A stretch of DNA of 37,903 nucleotides from Sphingobium sp. (GCA_017744605.1 JAGIAZ010000026.1:1-37903), one strand, 5' to 3'; counted from the stretch's first letter, positions 1 through 7,582 are shown. Notes: generated by a model not told the origin, from the sequence alone. Program-made: numbers and translations.

Positions 1-624
1 CACACCCATGGCGATCAGCGTGAACATGTTGAGGCTGCGATTGACGAGCGACGCCCAGCCCCGCTCGAAGAACGGCCAACCTGCCCAGAGCACGACCGGT
101 GTCGCGAGGATCATCTGCGCCCAGATCGATGCGGACATCGGGATGAGATGGTGGAGAGCAGGGAAGATGTGGCCACCCATCTCCAGGCCGAACACGGGTA
201 CCGATAGAACAAGGCCGATCCAGAAACGCCAAGTCATGTCGCGAAGTTCGGGGCTTGGTCCACTGTTCGCCGTCACCAGTGCAGGTTCCAGCGCCATTCC
301 GCAGATCGGGCAGGCGCCGGGATGATCCTGCCGGATCTCGGGATGCATGGGGCAGGTCCAGATCGTGCCTTCCGGCGCGTTCACAGGCGCTGGCGGCGTA
401 TCGCCAAGGAAGAGCGCGGGATCGGCGACGAACTTCTCGCGGCACTTCGCGCTGCAAAAGTAGAAGGTCTTGCCGGCATGCTCGGCATGATGCGCCGTGG
501 CATGCTGATCGACCATCATTCCGCAGACGGGGTCGCGCGCGCGCCCGTCTGCCTGGGTATCGGCCTGATGCTGATGATCATGCCCATGATGGTCGTGATG
601 CTCGTGCTGATGCGGCTGTGCCAT
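1..624 (-). CDS. Copper-translocating P1B-type ATPase, N-terminal part (runs off the window)
   Basis: The reading frame opens at an ATG at 624 and stays open to base 1, giving 208 residues of a longer protein. It starts with a His-rich stretch (residues 5-22). A YHS-type metal site follows (DPVCGMM near residue 35, then FYFCSAKC), and then a heavy-metal-binding segment (WTCPMHPE through CPICGMAL, about residues 90-118). The first transmembrane segments of a P-type ATPase come after it (FWIGLVLSVPVFGLEMGG onward). This order is typical of copper or silver exporting ATPases, which use ATP to pump Cu(I) out of the cytoplasm. The phosphorylation and CPC motifs lie outside the window, so ion specificity is inferred. 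A CueR-type operator sits about 35 bases upstream, which supports copper-responsive control. It is the last gene of the minus-strand copper block seen here. Confidence 0.9.
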   Translation of the reverse strand, partial: MAQPHQHEHHDHHGHDHQHQADTQADGRARDPVCGMMVDQHATAHHAEHAGKTFYFCSAKCREKFVADPALFLGDTPPAPVNAPEGTIWTCPMHPEIRQDHPGACPICGMALEPALVTANSGPSPELRDMTWRFWIGLVLSVPVFGLEMGGHIFPALHHLIPMSASIWAQMILATPVVLWAGWPFFERGWASLVNRSLNMFTLIAMGV

Positions 625-628
625 TGTG

Positions 629-1048
629 TCAGTCCTCCGGTGAGGCAGAAACGGATGCACCCTGACATGGCGTCAAGGTCAAGCGCGAATTGGATGGCAT
701 GGACGAGGCTCGGTCGGGCAGCGCTCGGCCCCAGTCTCTTGTGGACAGGCTTGAACTCAAGTGGGTTGATCCGGCGCAAAGCCGTGTGGTCGACATCCGT
801 GCCAAGGGGCGATCCATTACTTTCGTCTCGACCGCATACATGCATGTCGACCGCGGCTGAGGTTGCGAGCGGATTTGGCCTGCTCTTGGAGCCGTCACGA
901 GCTTCGTTGCGGCGACCTGTGGACGCCCTAAATTGCGCTGGCGTGGCTTGTAGGTCGAGAGGATCGTCGCCATCAGCAACTGGGTCTGGGCCGCGATCGC
1001 ATAGAGCGCGAGTTGGCTCCGTGACCCAGCCAAGTCCGGGTCTGTCAT
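629..1048 (-). CDS. Doubtful small hypothetical protein between DUF305 gene and copper ATPase
   Basis: An ATG at 1048 is preceded by GGAG at a suitable distance and lies 22 bases after the DUF305 stop, so it could be the next gene of the operon. The first 35 or so residues (LALYAIAAQTQLLMATIL) read like a real amphipathic or hydrophobic segment. The rest is rich in Ser, Arg and Thr and resembles no family I know. The 3' end runs through the copper operator at 659-682, which suggests that the C-terminal part is not a conserved protein. It may be a short genuine peptide, a decayed gene or chance. No function is assigned. Confidence 0.25.
   Translation of the reverse strand: MTDPDLAGSRSQLALYAIAAQTQLLMATILSTYKPRQRNLGRPQVAATKLVTAPRAGQIRSQPQPRSTCMYAVETKVMDRPLARMSTTRLCAGSTHLSSSLSTRDWGRALPDRASSMPSNSRLTLTPCQGASVSASPED
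659..682 (-). promoter_or_regulatory. CueR/MerR-type operator-promoter of the copper ATPase
   Basis: Read on the minus strand, a TTGACC -35-like hexamer (682-677) overlaps a dyad with arms ACCTTGAC and GTCAGGGT around GCCAT (679-659), with 7 of 8 arm positions paired. A long-spaced promoter with a dyad between -35 and -10 is the classical layout for MerR-family copper regulators. It lies just upstream of the ATPase start at 624. The -10 is poorly conserved. No merR/cueR gene is present in the window. Confidence 0.7.
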
Positions 1049-1070
1049 TGCAGTTGCTCCAGCGGCTTGG

Positions 1071-1532
1071 TCAATGCCGCGTCAGAATGCGCTTCATTTC
1101 ATCGATTTCCTGTTGCTGCGTGCGCTGGATGACCTCGCACAGCCGAATAATCTCGGGATCGGTCAGCCGTGCCTCCCGACACATCAGGATCGCGCCCGAA
1201 TGGTGGGGAATCATCGAGCGCAGGAACTGCGCATCGCCTATCGTCGTCTGGGTTCGGATCAGCCCAAACGAACCGGCGAACACCACCACCGCTCCGACGA
1301 GCAAGGCGATATTCACCGCCCTGGATGGAAACATGTGCCGCATCGAGATGATCATCAGCACCACCATCGGCGCGACCATCATCAGCGTCATGTAGATCAT
1401 GTTGAGATTGTTGTAGAAGCTGGTGAGACCGTCGATCATCACGAACATCACCAGGTACATGATGATGCCGCTGACGAGGGTCTGCAGTGCGAGGCTGCGA
1501 TAGCCGCTGTTCATCGCCTTCATATCGCCCAT
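1071..1532 (-). CDS. DUF305 membrane protein
   Basis: This 153-residue protein has three to four predicted hydrophobic helices: about 13-33, 42-62 and 71-92, the last leading into the DUF305 core. The core shows the family signature MIPHHSGAI (about residues 107-115), followed by a Cys and a Glu/Gln-rich helix. DUF305 proteins are often found with copper resistance genes and some bind copper, but the biochemical role is not settled. The start is supported by GGAG just upstream. It lies about 75 bases after copB on the same strand, so it is probably the third gene of the copA-copB operon. Its Met-rich membrane segments (for example around residues 44-66) fit a role in copper handling at the inner membrane, which is inference. 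Confidence 0.85.
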   Translation of the reverse strand: MGDMKAMNSGYRSLALQTLVSGIIMYLVMFVMIDGLTSFYNNLNMIYMTLMMVAPMVVLMIISMRHMFPSRAVNIALLVGAVVVFAGSFGLIRTQTTIGDAQFLRSMIPHHSGAILMCREARLTDPEIIRLCEVIQRTQQQEIDEMKRILTRH

Positions 1533-1606
1533 ATAGGGGCTCCTCGGGTCGATCCCCCCGCAGTCAAATGCATGATCACCACCATCGGCAAAGAGTTCCC
1601 GCCAGA

Positions 1607-2761
1607 TCAGAACCAGAAGCGCACGCCGGCGACGAAGCTCGTCCTGGAGGGGCCTTCGCCATCCGCGCGCGCAAAGTCGGCTGTGCGGCCGGTCTTCGCC
1701 TCGTAGGAAATGCCGACATAGGGTGCTAACTGGCGACGCACTTCGTAGCGGAGCCGAAGACCAAGCTCGGTATCCACAAGGCCCGCGCCGATCCGGCTCT
1801 CGGGCACGTCCTGCGCCGACAGGTTTAACTCGACCCGCGGCTGAAGGATCAGCCGCTGAGTGATGCGCTGGTCGTAATAGCCTTCGAGCCGGCCGAGCAG
1901 ATCGCCCTTGGTGCTGAGGAACAGCGCCCCCTCGACCTCGAACATATAGGGCGCCAAGCCCTCGACGCCGACCGTCGCATAGGTGCGCTTCGGCCCCCGG
2001 CCGAAGTCATGGCGAACGCCCGCCTGGAGGTTGAAAAAGGGGTCAATCGCGCGGCTGTAGAGCGCCTGCGCCTCGCCGCTTTCAAGGCGGTCGCCGAACG
2101 TGCCTTCGCCCTCGGACTTGAGCCAGAGCCGGTCGACGTCACCGCCGACCCACGCCTCGCCATCCCAGTGATAGCTGTCGCCGCCTTTCTGCGCGCGATA
2201 TTCGGCGAGGTTAAACATGACCTGCGAGAGGGTTCGGCCACCCTGCTCGCGCATCATCCGCGCGCGCGCGCGCGCCATCTCAGCGGGCGGGAACTGGCGG
2301 TCGGCATAATGATCCATCGGAGGTGGCGGCGCCGCAGCGTCGCCGGCGGGAAGCGCGGTTCCCGTCGTCGCCATACCGGCATGAGCATCGGCTGCGCCAT
2401 GCTGGTCCGGCATGGTCATGCCTGGCATCGACGGCATGGCACCGGACTGTGACGGAGCCATGGTCATACCAGGCATCGCCGAATGGTTCATGCCCTCCAT
2501 CGTGGCAGCGGGCTTGGCCGGCCTGGGTTCCGGGTTGGCGGCCGCCGGCCTGGCCGAGGGTTTTCGCGCCGGCCGCTCGGCGGGAAGCTTCTTCGCGGCG
2601 GGCTTCTTCGCGGCGGGCTTTTTCGCCGCAGGCATCTTCATCCCAGGCATGCTCATCCCGGGCATGTTCATGCCGCCGTTCTGCGAACCGTCCTGTGCCA
2701 GCGCGGGCTCGACGGTCAGCAGCGCCACGCAAGCAGCGAGTATGACAATGAGGCGTATCAT
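1607..2761 (-). CDS. copB: Copper resistance protein B, outer-membrane
   Basis: This 384-residue protein has a signal peptide (residues 1-23, ending ALAQ). A Met-rich block follows (MNMPGMSMPGMKMP), then a Lys/Ala/Pro repeat, a second Met/His-rich block and a CopB/PcoB beta-barrel domain of about 200 residues ending in Phe (FVAGVRFWF), as outer-membrane barrels do. CopB/PcoB proteins work with CopA in periplasmic copper tolerance, probably by sequestering or exporting copper. I chose the ATG at 2761 because it gives the signal peptide and overlaps the copA stop as ATGA, which suggests translational coupling. A longer in-frame start 38 codons upstream would place Arg-rich, copA-overlapping sequence before the signal peptide and is unlikely. 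Confidence 0.92.
   Translation of the reverse strand: MIRLIVILAACVALLTVEPALAQDGSQNGGMNMPGMSMPGMKMPAAKKPAAKKPAAKKLPAERPARKPSARPAAANPEPRPAKPAATMEGMNHSAMPGMTMAPSQSGAMPSMPGMTMPDQHGAADAHAGMATTGTALPAGDAAAPPPPMDHYADRQFPPAEMARARARMMREQGGRTLSQVMFNLAEYRAQKGGDSYHWDGEAWVGGDVDRLWLKSEGEGTFGDRLESGEAQALYSRAIDPFFNLQAGVRHDFGRGPKRTYATVGVEGLAPYMFEVEGALFLSTKGDLLGRLEGYYDQRITQRLILQPRVELNLSAQDVPESRIGAGLVDTELGLRLRYEVRRQLAPYVGISYEAKTGRTADFARADGEGPSRTSFVAGVRFWF
2587..2631. repeat. Three-unit 15-bp tandem repeat inside copB
   Basis: Three consecutive 15-base units (2587-2601, 2602-2616, 2617-2631) encode repeats of AAKKP on the minus strand. The first two are identical and the third differs at a few bases. They form a Lys/Pro-rich linker between the two Met-rich segments of CopB. 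The number of units could vary by slippage between strains. Confidence 0.8.
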
Positions 2762-4719
2762 GCGCCGTCTCCGTTCGGGCGGACACTCACGACCCGCATC
2801 ATCCCCGCCTCCATGTGGTAGAGAAGGTGGCAATGGAATGCCCAGTCGCCGACGGCGCTGGCGGTGAAGTCCCAAGTGACCTTGCCGCCGGGCTGGACGA
2901 TCACCGTGTGCTTGCGGGGGCCGTGGTCACCATGGCCGGTGACGAGTTCGAAGAAATGGCCGTGAATGTGGATCGGGTGGCTCATCATCGTGTCGTTGAT
3001 GAGGGTCACGCGCACCCGCTCTCCCTCGACGAACGGGATCGGCTCCATATGGTCGGACATCTTCTCGCCGTCGAACGACCACATGAACCGTTCCATGTTG
3101 CCGGTCAGGTGGACGTCGATGCTGCGCGACGGCGCGCGCACGTCCGGGTTGCGGTCGAGCGCCATCAGGTCTTTGTAGACGAGCACGCGGTAGCCGGCGT
3201 CCTCGAGCCCTTGGCCGGGCTCGCCGGTGCGGTCGACCGGCATAGGCGCGATCGTCTGCACGCCGGGGCCGCGCTTGACCGGCGGCGCGTTGGAGAAGGT
3301 GCGCATCTTCATCGACGCCATATTCATGGCGCCCATGCCGCCGCTCTGCTGACCCGCCGTGCTCGTGACGGAACTGTGGTCCATGCCCTGCATTGCCCCG
3401 TGATCCATTCCGGGCATGGCGCTTTGATCCATGCCGGGCATCGATCCCCTGTGCGCCATCGCGGCCCCGCCCGGGGCCGCCAGCTTCGCGGAAGCGTTTT
3501 GCTCGGCTGTCGGGTCGATGCCGCGCGTTCCGGCGGTATGTCCGCCCGACATGTCCATTCCTTCCATGCCCGGCATGCCCGGCATGCCCGACATGTTCGA
3601 CATGTCCATGCCCATGTCCTTCATGGTCGCCAGCGGCCGTTTGCGGAGTGGTGGCACGTCGCCCGCCATGCCGGGGCGCGGTGCCAGCGTCGCGCGCGCC
3701 ATGCCCGAGCGGTCGACGGCCTCGGCGACGATCGTATAGGCCCTGTCCTCAGAGGGAGTGACGATCGCATCGTAGGTTTCGGCGACGCCGATCTGGAACT
3801 CGTCAACCTCGACGGGCATGACGTTCTGACCGTCGGCCTGCACGATCGAGAGCCTCAAGCCTGGAATTCGCACATTGAAATTGGTCATGGACGAGGCGTT
3901 GATGATCCGCAGTCGCACGCGCTCGCCGGGCTTGAACAGCGCGGTCCAATTGTCGCGTGGACCATGGCCGTTGACGATGTAGGTATAGGCGACGCCTGTC
4001 ACGTCCGAGATGTCGGTCGGGTCCATCCGCATCCGCCCCCAGTCGAGCCGATCCTTTAGGGACTGGTCGCGGTCGGCGAGGAGGCCCGCGAACGTCTGGC
4101 GCTGGCGATTAAAATGGCCCGGATCGACCTTGATCCGGCGGAAGATCGCCTCCGGCGGCAACGGGCTGTGGTCAGCGAGCACGAGCACATGTTCGCGCTC
4201 ATGTTGGACGGGATCCGGGCCGGCGGGATCGATGACGATTGGGCCGTAGTGGCCCAGCTGCTCCTGGAAGCCGGAATGGCTGTGATACCAATAGGTGCCC
4301 GATTGCCGGATCGGGAATTCGTAGAGATAGCTCGATCGCGGCTTGATGCCAGGGAATGAAACTCCGGGCACGCCGTCGAACTGCGGCGGCACGAGCAAGC
4401 CATGCCAGTGGATCGAGCTGTCCTCGTCAAGCTCGTTGATTACGTTGAGCCGGACCGTTTGTCCTTCACGCAGACGGAGCAGGGGGGCGGGGATCGTGCC
4501 GTTGACGCCGATCGCGCTCGATCGGCGGCCATCGATCATCATCGTCTGGCGCGCGATCCGCAGCGTGATGTCGTTGCCCGATAGCGTCGGCAGCGGGCGG
4601 GCGATGCCGGCCGACACCGGCTGCGCCCAGGCCGGCAGCCAGGCCGACAGTGCGGCCGCTCCAACGCCCACGCCCGCGGCGCGCAGGAGGGACCGTCTGT
4701 CGAACTCGGAAAGGTTCAT
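2758..4719 (-). CDS. copA: Periplasmic multicopper oxidase
   Basis: This 653-residue protein begins with a twin-arginine signal (RR at 8-9, then a hydrophobic Ala/Leu stretch ending AWAQP near 34). It shows all four multicopper-oxidase copper motifs: HWHG (104-107), YHSHSG (145-150), HPIHIHGH (581-588) and HCHLLYHMEAGM (629-640), with Cys630 as the type 1 ligand. Between them, at about 365-470, is a long Met/His/Gly-rich insertion typical of PcoA/CopA copper-tolerance oxidases, which oxidise Cu(I) to the less toxic Cu(II) in the periplasm. It is the first gene of the copA-copB-DUF305 operon. A sigma-type promoter motif lies 28 bases upstream (4748-4775). The protein would be exported folded with copper. 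Confidence 0.96.
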   Translation of the reverse strand: MNLSEFDRRSLLRAAGVGVGAAALSAWLPAWAQPVSAGIARPLPTLSGNDITLRIARQTMMIDGRRSSAIGVNGTIPAPLLRLREGQTVRLNVINELDEDSSIHWHGLLVPPQFDGVPGVSFPGIKPRSSYLYEFPIRQSGTYWYHSHSGFQEQLGHYGPIVIDPAGPDPVQHEREHVLVLADHSPLPPEAIFRRIKVDPGHFNRQRQTFAGLLADRDQSLKDRLDWGRMRMDPTDISDVTGVAYTYIVNGHGPRDNWTALFKPGERVRLRIINASSMTNFNVRIPGLRLSIVQADGQNVMPVEVDEFQIGVAETYDAIVTPSEDRAYTIVAEAVDRSGMARATLAPRPGMAGDVPPLRKRPLATMKDMGMDMSNMSGMPGMPGMEGMDMSGGHTAGTRGIDPTAEQNASAKLAAPGGAAMAHRGSMPGMDQSAMPGMDHGAMQGMDHSSVTSTAGQQSGGMGAMNMASMKMRTFSNAPPVKRGPGVQTIAPMPVDRTGEPGQGLEDAGYRVLVYKDLMALDRNPDVRAPSRSIDVHLTGNMERFMWSFDGEKMSDHMEPIPFVEGERVRVTLINDTMMSHPIHIHGHFFELVTGHGDHGPRKHTVIVQPGGKVTWDFTASAVGDWAFHCHLLYHMEAGMMRVVSVRPNGDGA

Positions 4720-4747
4720 GATAACCCCGTTAAATCTGTCTATGATT

Positions 4748-4775
4748 GAATACGCGAGATGCCGGCTTACTCCTC
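4748..4775 (-). promoter_or_regulatory. Candidate ECF-sigma promoter of copA
   Basis: On the minus strand GAGGAGTAAG (4775-4766), 11 bases, then CGTATTC (4754-4748). The same two blocks with the same spacing precede copC (6169-6196), and a weaker copy precedes the sigma module (6122-6149). The copA ATG is 28 bases downstream and the copC ATG 30 bases downstream of their motifs. I infer recognition by the ECF sigma factor encoded next door. Confidence 0.6.
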
Positions 4776-4808
4776 ATCGCGGCCAAAAAATTCGACCTGT
4801 GTGTCCGG

Positions 4809-5375
4809 CTAAGCTTCGCGAAGGCGTTCGCGTAGGAGACTGCGGGCGCGATATAGTCGCGTTTCTGCGGCCTTCTCGCTGATGTTGAGTAGCCGGGCGG
4901 TTTCAGCTTGGCTCAGTTCCTCTATGGTGCGTAGGACCAGCACTTCTCTCAGGCGCTGCGGCAGTTGGGCGATCTCGGTCATAGCCTGCGCCAGTTCCTG
5001 CTTGGCTTCGATCTGCTGCAGCGTGCCGATAGACCCATCGGGAACGGTTTCGACGGACTCGATCGGTAGTGCGAAGGAGAAGAATTGTCGTACCTTCTGG
5101 CGGCGCGCAAAGTCCCGGCATTTGTTGAGCGCAATGCGGGCGATCCAGTGCCGGAACGGCCTCTTTTCATCATAGCGCTTCAAGGCGGCGAAGGCGGCAA
5201 TGAAGCTGTGCTGCGTGATCTCGAGTGCGGCATCGTTATTCCCCGTCTGGCCTCGGGCCAGCCGAAACACGGCCTCGCGATGCCGGTCCATGAGCATGCG
5301 ATAGGCGGCCTGTCGCCCGCCGACAGCCAAGGCGGCGAGTTCACCGTCCGAACAGGCCGCGAGATCGAGCATCAA
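4809..5375 (-). CDS. ECF sigma factor, CnrH-like
   Basis: This 188-residue ECF sigma factor has region 2 at about residues 20-90 (core-binding helix EITQHSFIAAFAALKRY and the -10-reading helix with FRHWIARIALNKCRDFARR). Region 4 at about 130-185 ends in an HTH (ELSQAETARLLNISEKAAETRLYRAR). The ATG at 5375 overlaps the stop of the upstream sensor gene by 4 bases, so it is probably translationally coupled to it. The gene order anti-sigma, sensor, sigma matches cnrY-cnrX-cnrH of Cupriavidus. I infer that it directs transcription of copA, copC and its own operon through the motif shared by their upstream regions. The direct target set is not proven. Confidence 0.9.
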   Translation of the reverse strand: MMLDLAACSDGELAALAVGGRQAAYRMLMDRHREAVFRLARGQTGNNDAALEITQHSFIAAFAALKRYDEKRPFRHWIARIALNKCRDFARRQKVRQFFSFALPIESVETVPDGSIGTLQQIEAKQELAQAMTEIAQLPQRLREVLVLRTIEELSQAETARLLNISEKAAETRLYRARSLLRERLREA

Positions 5376-5812
5376 CGCTCCTTGGCAGTCAACGCCTTGA
5401 CGACCGACACGTCGAAGCGCGCGGCCTGATCGGGCCGAAGCACCCCGCGCATCGCGAAGATATGCTCGAGCGTTGCCTTCTGGAGCTCACCCATGATGTG
5501 ATGGGATTGATCGACCGCGGCGCTCACCTGTGGGCCATAGCCATGTTCAGCCTCGATAGCCGCGGCAAGCCGGGCATTGTCGGCGCGAAGCTCCAGCTCG
5601 AGCGCTTGGCGTCGAACCGCGAACTGCCGCTCGATCTGATGGATCCGCCGCTCCTGATTGTCGTCGAGATCGAGCTGTTCATGCAAAAGCTGATGAAGCT
5701 CTGATTCCACTGGCGTGGGCGGATTGATCCAGGTGCGGCCGATGAAGGCGCCGCCCAAGGCAGCGCCGAAAGCCAGCAGCACGATCAGGCCGAAGCGGAT
5801 GCGCTCATTCAT
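5372..5812 (-). CDS. Periplasmic metal sensor, CnrX-like
   Basis: This 146-residue protein has one N-terminal membrane anchor (about 7-25) and a helical periplasmic domain of the heavy-metal-resistance (CnrX/ZraP-like) type. Candidate ligands are His40, His44, Glu61, His117 and Met121. The spacing (4, 17, 56, 4) equals that of the CnrX ligands H42, H46, E63, H119 and M123 as I recall them. In CnrX, metal binding releases the sigma factor through the membrane protein CnrY. I chose the ATG at 5812 because an anchored protein starts MNERIRFG. The longer frame to 5860 adds a Pro/Arg-rich stretch that overlaps the upstream gene. It overlaps the upstream gene by 8 bases and the sigma gene by 4, so the three form one operon. 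Confidence 0.85.
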   Translation of the reverse strand: MNERIRFGLIVLLAFGAALGGAFIGRTWINPPTPVESELHQLLHEQLDLDDNQERRIHQIERQFAVRRQALELELRADNARLAAAIEAEHGYGPQVSAAVDQSHHIMGELQKATLEHIFAMRGVLRPDQAARFDVSVVKALTAKER

Positions 5813-6080
5813 TCGCGGCACCCAGCAGGGTCGACGGGGCGAGAGGGCCAGGCGCGACAAGAGAGGAAATCGGCACAGGTGTCGATGCGTGCGCGGGAAC
5901 GAGAGTGCCAGCGAGGCCGGTGCTCATGGAAAGGAGGGCCACCAATGCCAGTCCCTTGCTTGACAACATTGGTCGCTGAGCATCCGCGATCCCGTTGAAG
6001 ACGGCAGCGTCTATGCCGGGGAGGCGGGGATCGAGAGGCAGCTCACGAAGCCGCCCAAGCAGGCTGTCAATGTCGTCCAT
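5805..6080 (-). CDS. Small single-pass membrane protein, candidate anti-sigma factor (CnrY-like)
   Basis: This 91-residue protein has an acidic and leucine-rich cytoplasmic N-terminus of about 37 residues (MDDIDSLLGRLRELPLDPRL), one membrane helix (about 42-60) and a short Pro/Ser/Ala-rich periplasmic tail. Size, topology and position in front of a CnrX-like sensor and an ECF sigma gene match CnrY. CnrY is a membrane-bound anti-sigma factor that holds the sigma with its short N-terminal segment. Sequence similarity itself is too weak for me to claim, so the call rests on context. The ATG at 6080 was chosen because upstream sequence contains the divergent promoter region and reads as non-coding. 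Confidence 0.65.
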   Translation of the reverse strand: MDDIDSLLGRLRELPLDPRLPGIDAAVFNGIADAQRPMLSSKGLALVALLSMSTGLAGTLVPAHASTPVPISSLVAPGPLAPSTLLGAANE

Positions 6081-6121
6081 GGCATGCACTTCCGTCTCTT
6101 GAGTTGGCAGGTCTCGAAGGG

Positions 6122-6149
6122 CTTTACGCATGCAAAGCGCATGGCCCTC
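6122..6149 (-). promoter_or_regulatory. Candidate autoregulatory promoter of the cnrYXH-like operon
   Basis: On the minus strand GAGGGCCATG (6149-6140), 11 bases, then CGTAAAG (6128-6122). It shares GAGG, the 11-base gap and CGTA with the copA and copC motifs but is weaker elsewhere. It faces away from the copC motif, with the two -35 blocks about 20 bases apart. The operon start codon is at 6080. Confidence 0.4.
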
Positions 6150-6168
6150 AAAAAATCCACCCGTGTAT

Positions 6169-6196
6169 GAGGGGTGGGACGTGGCGATGCGTATTC
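6169..6196 (+). promoter_or_regulatory. Candidate ECF-sigma promoter of copC-copD
   Basis: GAGGGGTGGG (6169-6178), 11 bases, then CGTATTC (6190-6196). The -10-like block is identical to that before copA, and the upstream block matches at GAGG, GT and the final G. The copC start lies 30 bases downstream. Confidence 0.6.
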
Positions 6197-6226
6197 CGAG
6201 CAGTTGCCACAAAGGAGACCTGAAAG

Positions 6227-6604
6227 ATGAAGTTCTCGAAAGCTGCTGCCGCAATCGGCACACTCGCTTTGCTGATAGGCGCTGCCCCGGCATTTTCGCA
6301 CGCAAAGCTGATCTCTTCGACCCCTGCCGCCGGCGCGACCGCGAGCGGCGTCAAGACCGTTACCCTGACCTTCGACGACGCGCTGATGGCGCCCCTGTCG
6401 GGGCTCGATATCGTCATGGGAGCGATGCCCGGCATGGCCGCTATGAAAATGACGGGTGTCAAAGTCAAAGTTGGCTCAGGCGGAAAGTCGTTGGTCGCGA
6501 CGCTTGCCAAGCCGCTGCCCGCCGGCTCTTATGACGTAAACTGGCATGTGGTGAGCGATGACAATCACCGCATCACCGGTAAAGTCAGCTTTACCGTCAA
6601 GTGA
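6227..6604 (+). CDS. copC: Periplasmic copper-binding protein CopC
   Basis: This 125-residue protein has a signal peptide (residues 1-24). The mature protein would start at His25, the Cu(II)-ligand position of CopC proteins, in the motif SHAKLISSTPAAG. The beta-sandwich ends with the conserved SDDNHRITGKVSFTV, which contains the second conserved His. A Met-rich loop (MGAMPGMAAMKM, about 64-75) could bind Cu(I). CopC delivers copper to or exchanges it with CopD. The start has a good ribosome site (AAAGGAG). copD follows one base after the stop, so the two are co-transcribed, divergent from the sensor/sigma operon. Confidence 0.94.
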   Translation: MKFSKAAAAIGTLALLIGAAPAFSHAKLISSTPAAGATASGVKTVTLTFDDALMAPLSGLDIVMGAMPGMAAMKMTGVKVKVGSGGKSLVATLAKPLPAGSYDVNWHVVSDDNHRITGKVSFTVK

Positions 6605-6605
6605 G

Positions 6606-7490
6606 ATGGAGCCCGGCTTGATCCACCTGGCCCGCTGGGCTCTGTATCTCGATACGGGGCTCATGTTCGGCATGCCGGCAGCCGCAATGGCTGTCGGTGG
6701 CTGTCAAGTGCTGACGCGCTGGCGTGGCCTTCTCATCGGCGCTGGCCTGTTCTGCATTCCGCTCAGCATCTTCGGCTTTCTGCTGAACCTTTCCGTGATG
6801 GCGGACCTGAGCCTGGGCAATCTCGATCGCGGATTGATCATCACTTTGCTGTTCGGCTCGGCCCTCGGCCTGGCGCTGACTGCGCGTTGCCTCGCTGCTG
6901 CGATTTACGTGCTTTTGATGGCGAGAAATTTTACCCGCTCATCATTGGTTCTCGGCGGTGTGACCGTCATCACCCTTGCTTGGTCCGGACATGGCGGCGC
7001 TTCGGAGGGCGCACTGGGCTATGTCAGACTTATTGGCGACATCCTGCATCTTCTCGCGGCATCGGCGTGGATCGGAGCGCTCGCCCTGTTTCTCCTTGCG
7101 CTGCTCAATGTTGATGTTCTGGATGCTGGCGTGGAGGCGCGGGTAGGACCGTTGCTGTCCGCGTTTGCGCTCCCTGGCAGCGTCATAGTCGGAACGCTAC
7201 TCATCACCGGCTTCTCGAACATGTGGTTCATTGCGCAGCCAGCCGACTGGTCAACAATCGCGCAGGACTCTTACGGTCGAGCGATGCTCGCAAAGCTGGC
7301 ACTGTTTCTCACCATGCTCGGACTCGCGACAGTCAATCGTTTTATTCTGGTTCCTCGCCTTCTGGGCCAGAATCAGGAGCGCAGAGCAGTCAGCATTGCC
7401 AAGGTTACCATTGCAGTTGAGGCGGCTGCGGGAATTGTGATCCTCGCGCTCGTGGCTTGGCTGGGCACTCTCGATCCAACTGCGACGTAA
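6606..7490 (+). CDS. copD: Copper transport membrane protein CopD
   Basis: This 294-residue protein has about eight predicted membrane helices and belongs to the CopD/PcoD family of inner-membrane proteins partnered with CopC. They move copper across or into the membrane. I chose the ATG at 6606, one base after the copC stop, because translation from there begins with a short loop and the first helix (LDTGLMFGMPAAAMAV). The in-frame ATG at 6558 lies inside copC and is unlikely. Conserved features are a GHGG segment after the fourth helix (about residues 132-135) and a His in the fifth helix (DILHLLAASAWIGAL). It is probably regulated together with copC. Confidence 0.9.
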   Translation: MEPGLIHLARWALYLDTGLMFGMPAAAMAVGGCQVLTRWRGLLIGAGLFCIPLSIFGFLLNLSVMADLSLGNLDRGLIITLLFGSALGLALTARCLAAAIYVLLMARNFTRSSLVLGGVTVITLAWSGHGGASEGALGYVRLIGDILHLLAASAWIGALALFLLALLNVDVLDAGVEARVGPLLSAFALPGSVIVGTLLITGFSNMWFIAQPADWSTIAQDSYGRAMLAKLALFLTMLGLATVNRFILVPRLLGQNQERRAVSIAKVTIAVEAAAGIVILALVAWLGTLDPTAT

Positions 7491-7582
7491 TTCAGCGATC
7501 GAAGCCGCCCTCTAAGCAGCCATCGACCGCCAAGCCGCTCTCCTCGGTAGCAGCCGTTCGTTCAGCATCCAAATGCGAGGTT

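Noticed and set aside
322..1395. 357-codon open frame on the plus strand
   Set aside because: It runs antisense to the ATPase start, the copper operator and the DUF305 gene, has no ribosome site, and its product resembles no protein.
2262..2277. CG-alternating run that could form Z-DNA
   Set aside because: It encodes an Arg/Ala stretch of CopB and is short. Nothing suggests a separate function.
3540..3620. Repeated CATGCC units that look like a DNA repeat array
   Set aside because: They are codons of the Met/Gly/Pro-rich copper-binding segment of CopA. Spacing is irregular, and they are not a CRISPR or other array.
2815..4059. 414-codon open frame on the plus strand
   Set aside because: Antisense to copA. 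The His/Arg/Asp-rich product is what the opposite strand of a GC-rich gene gives.
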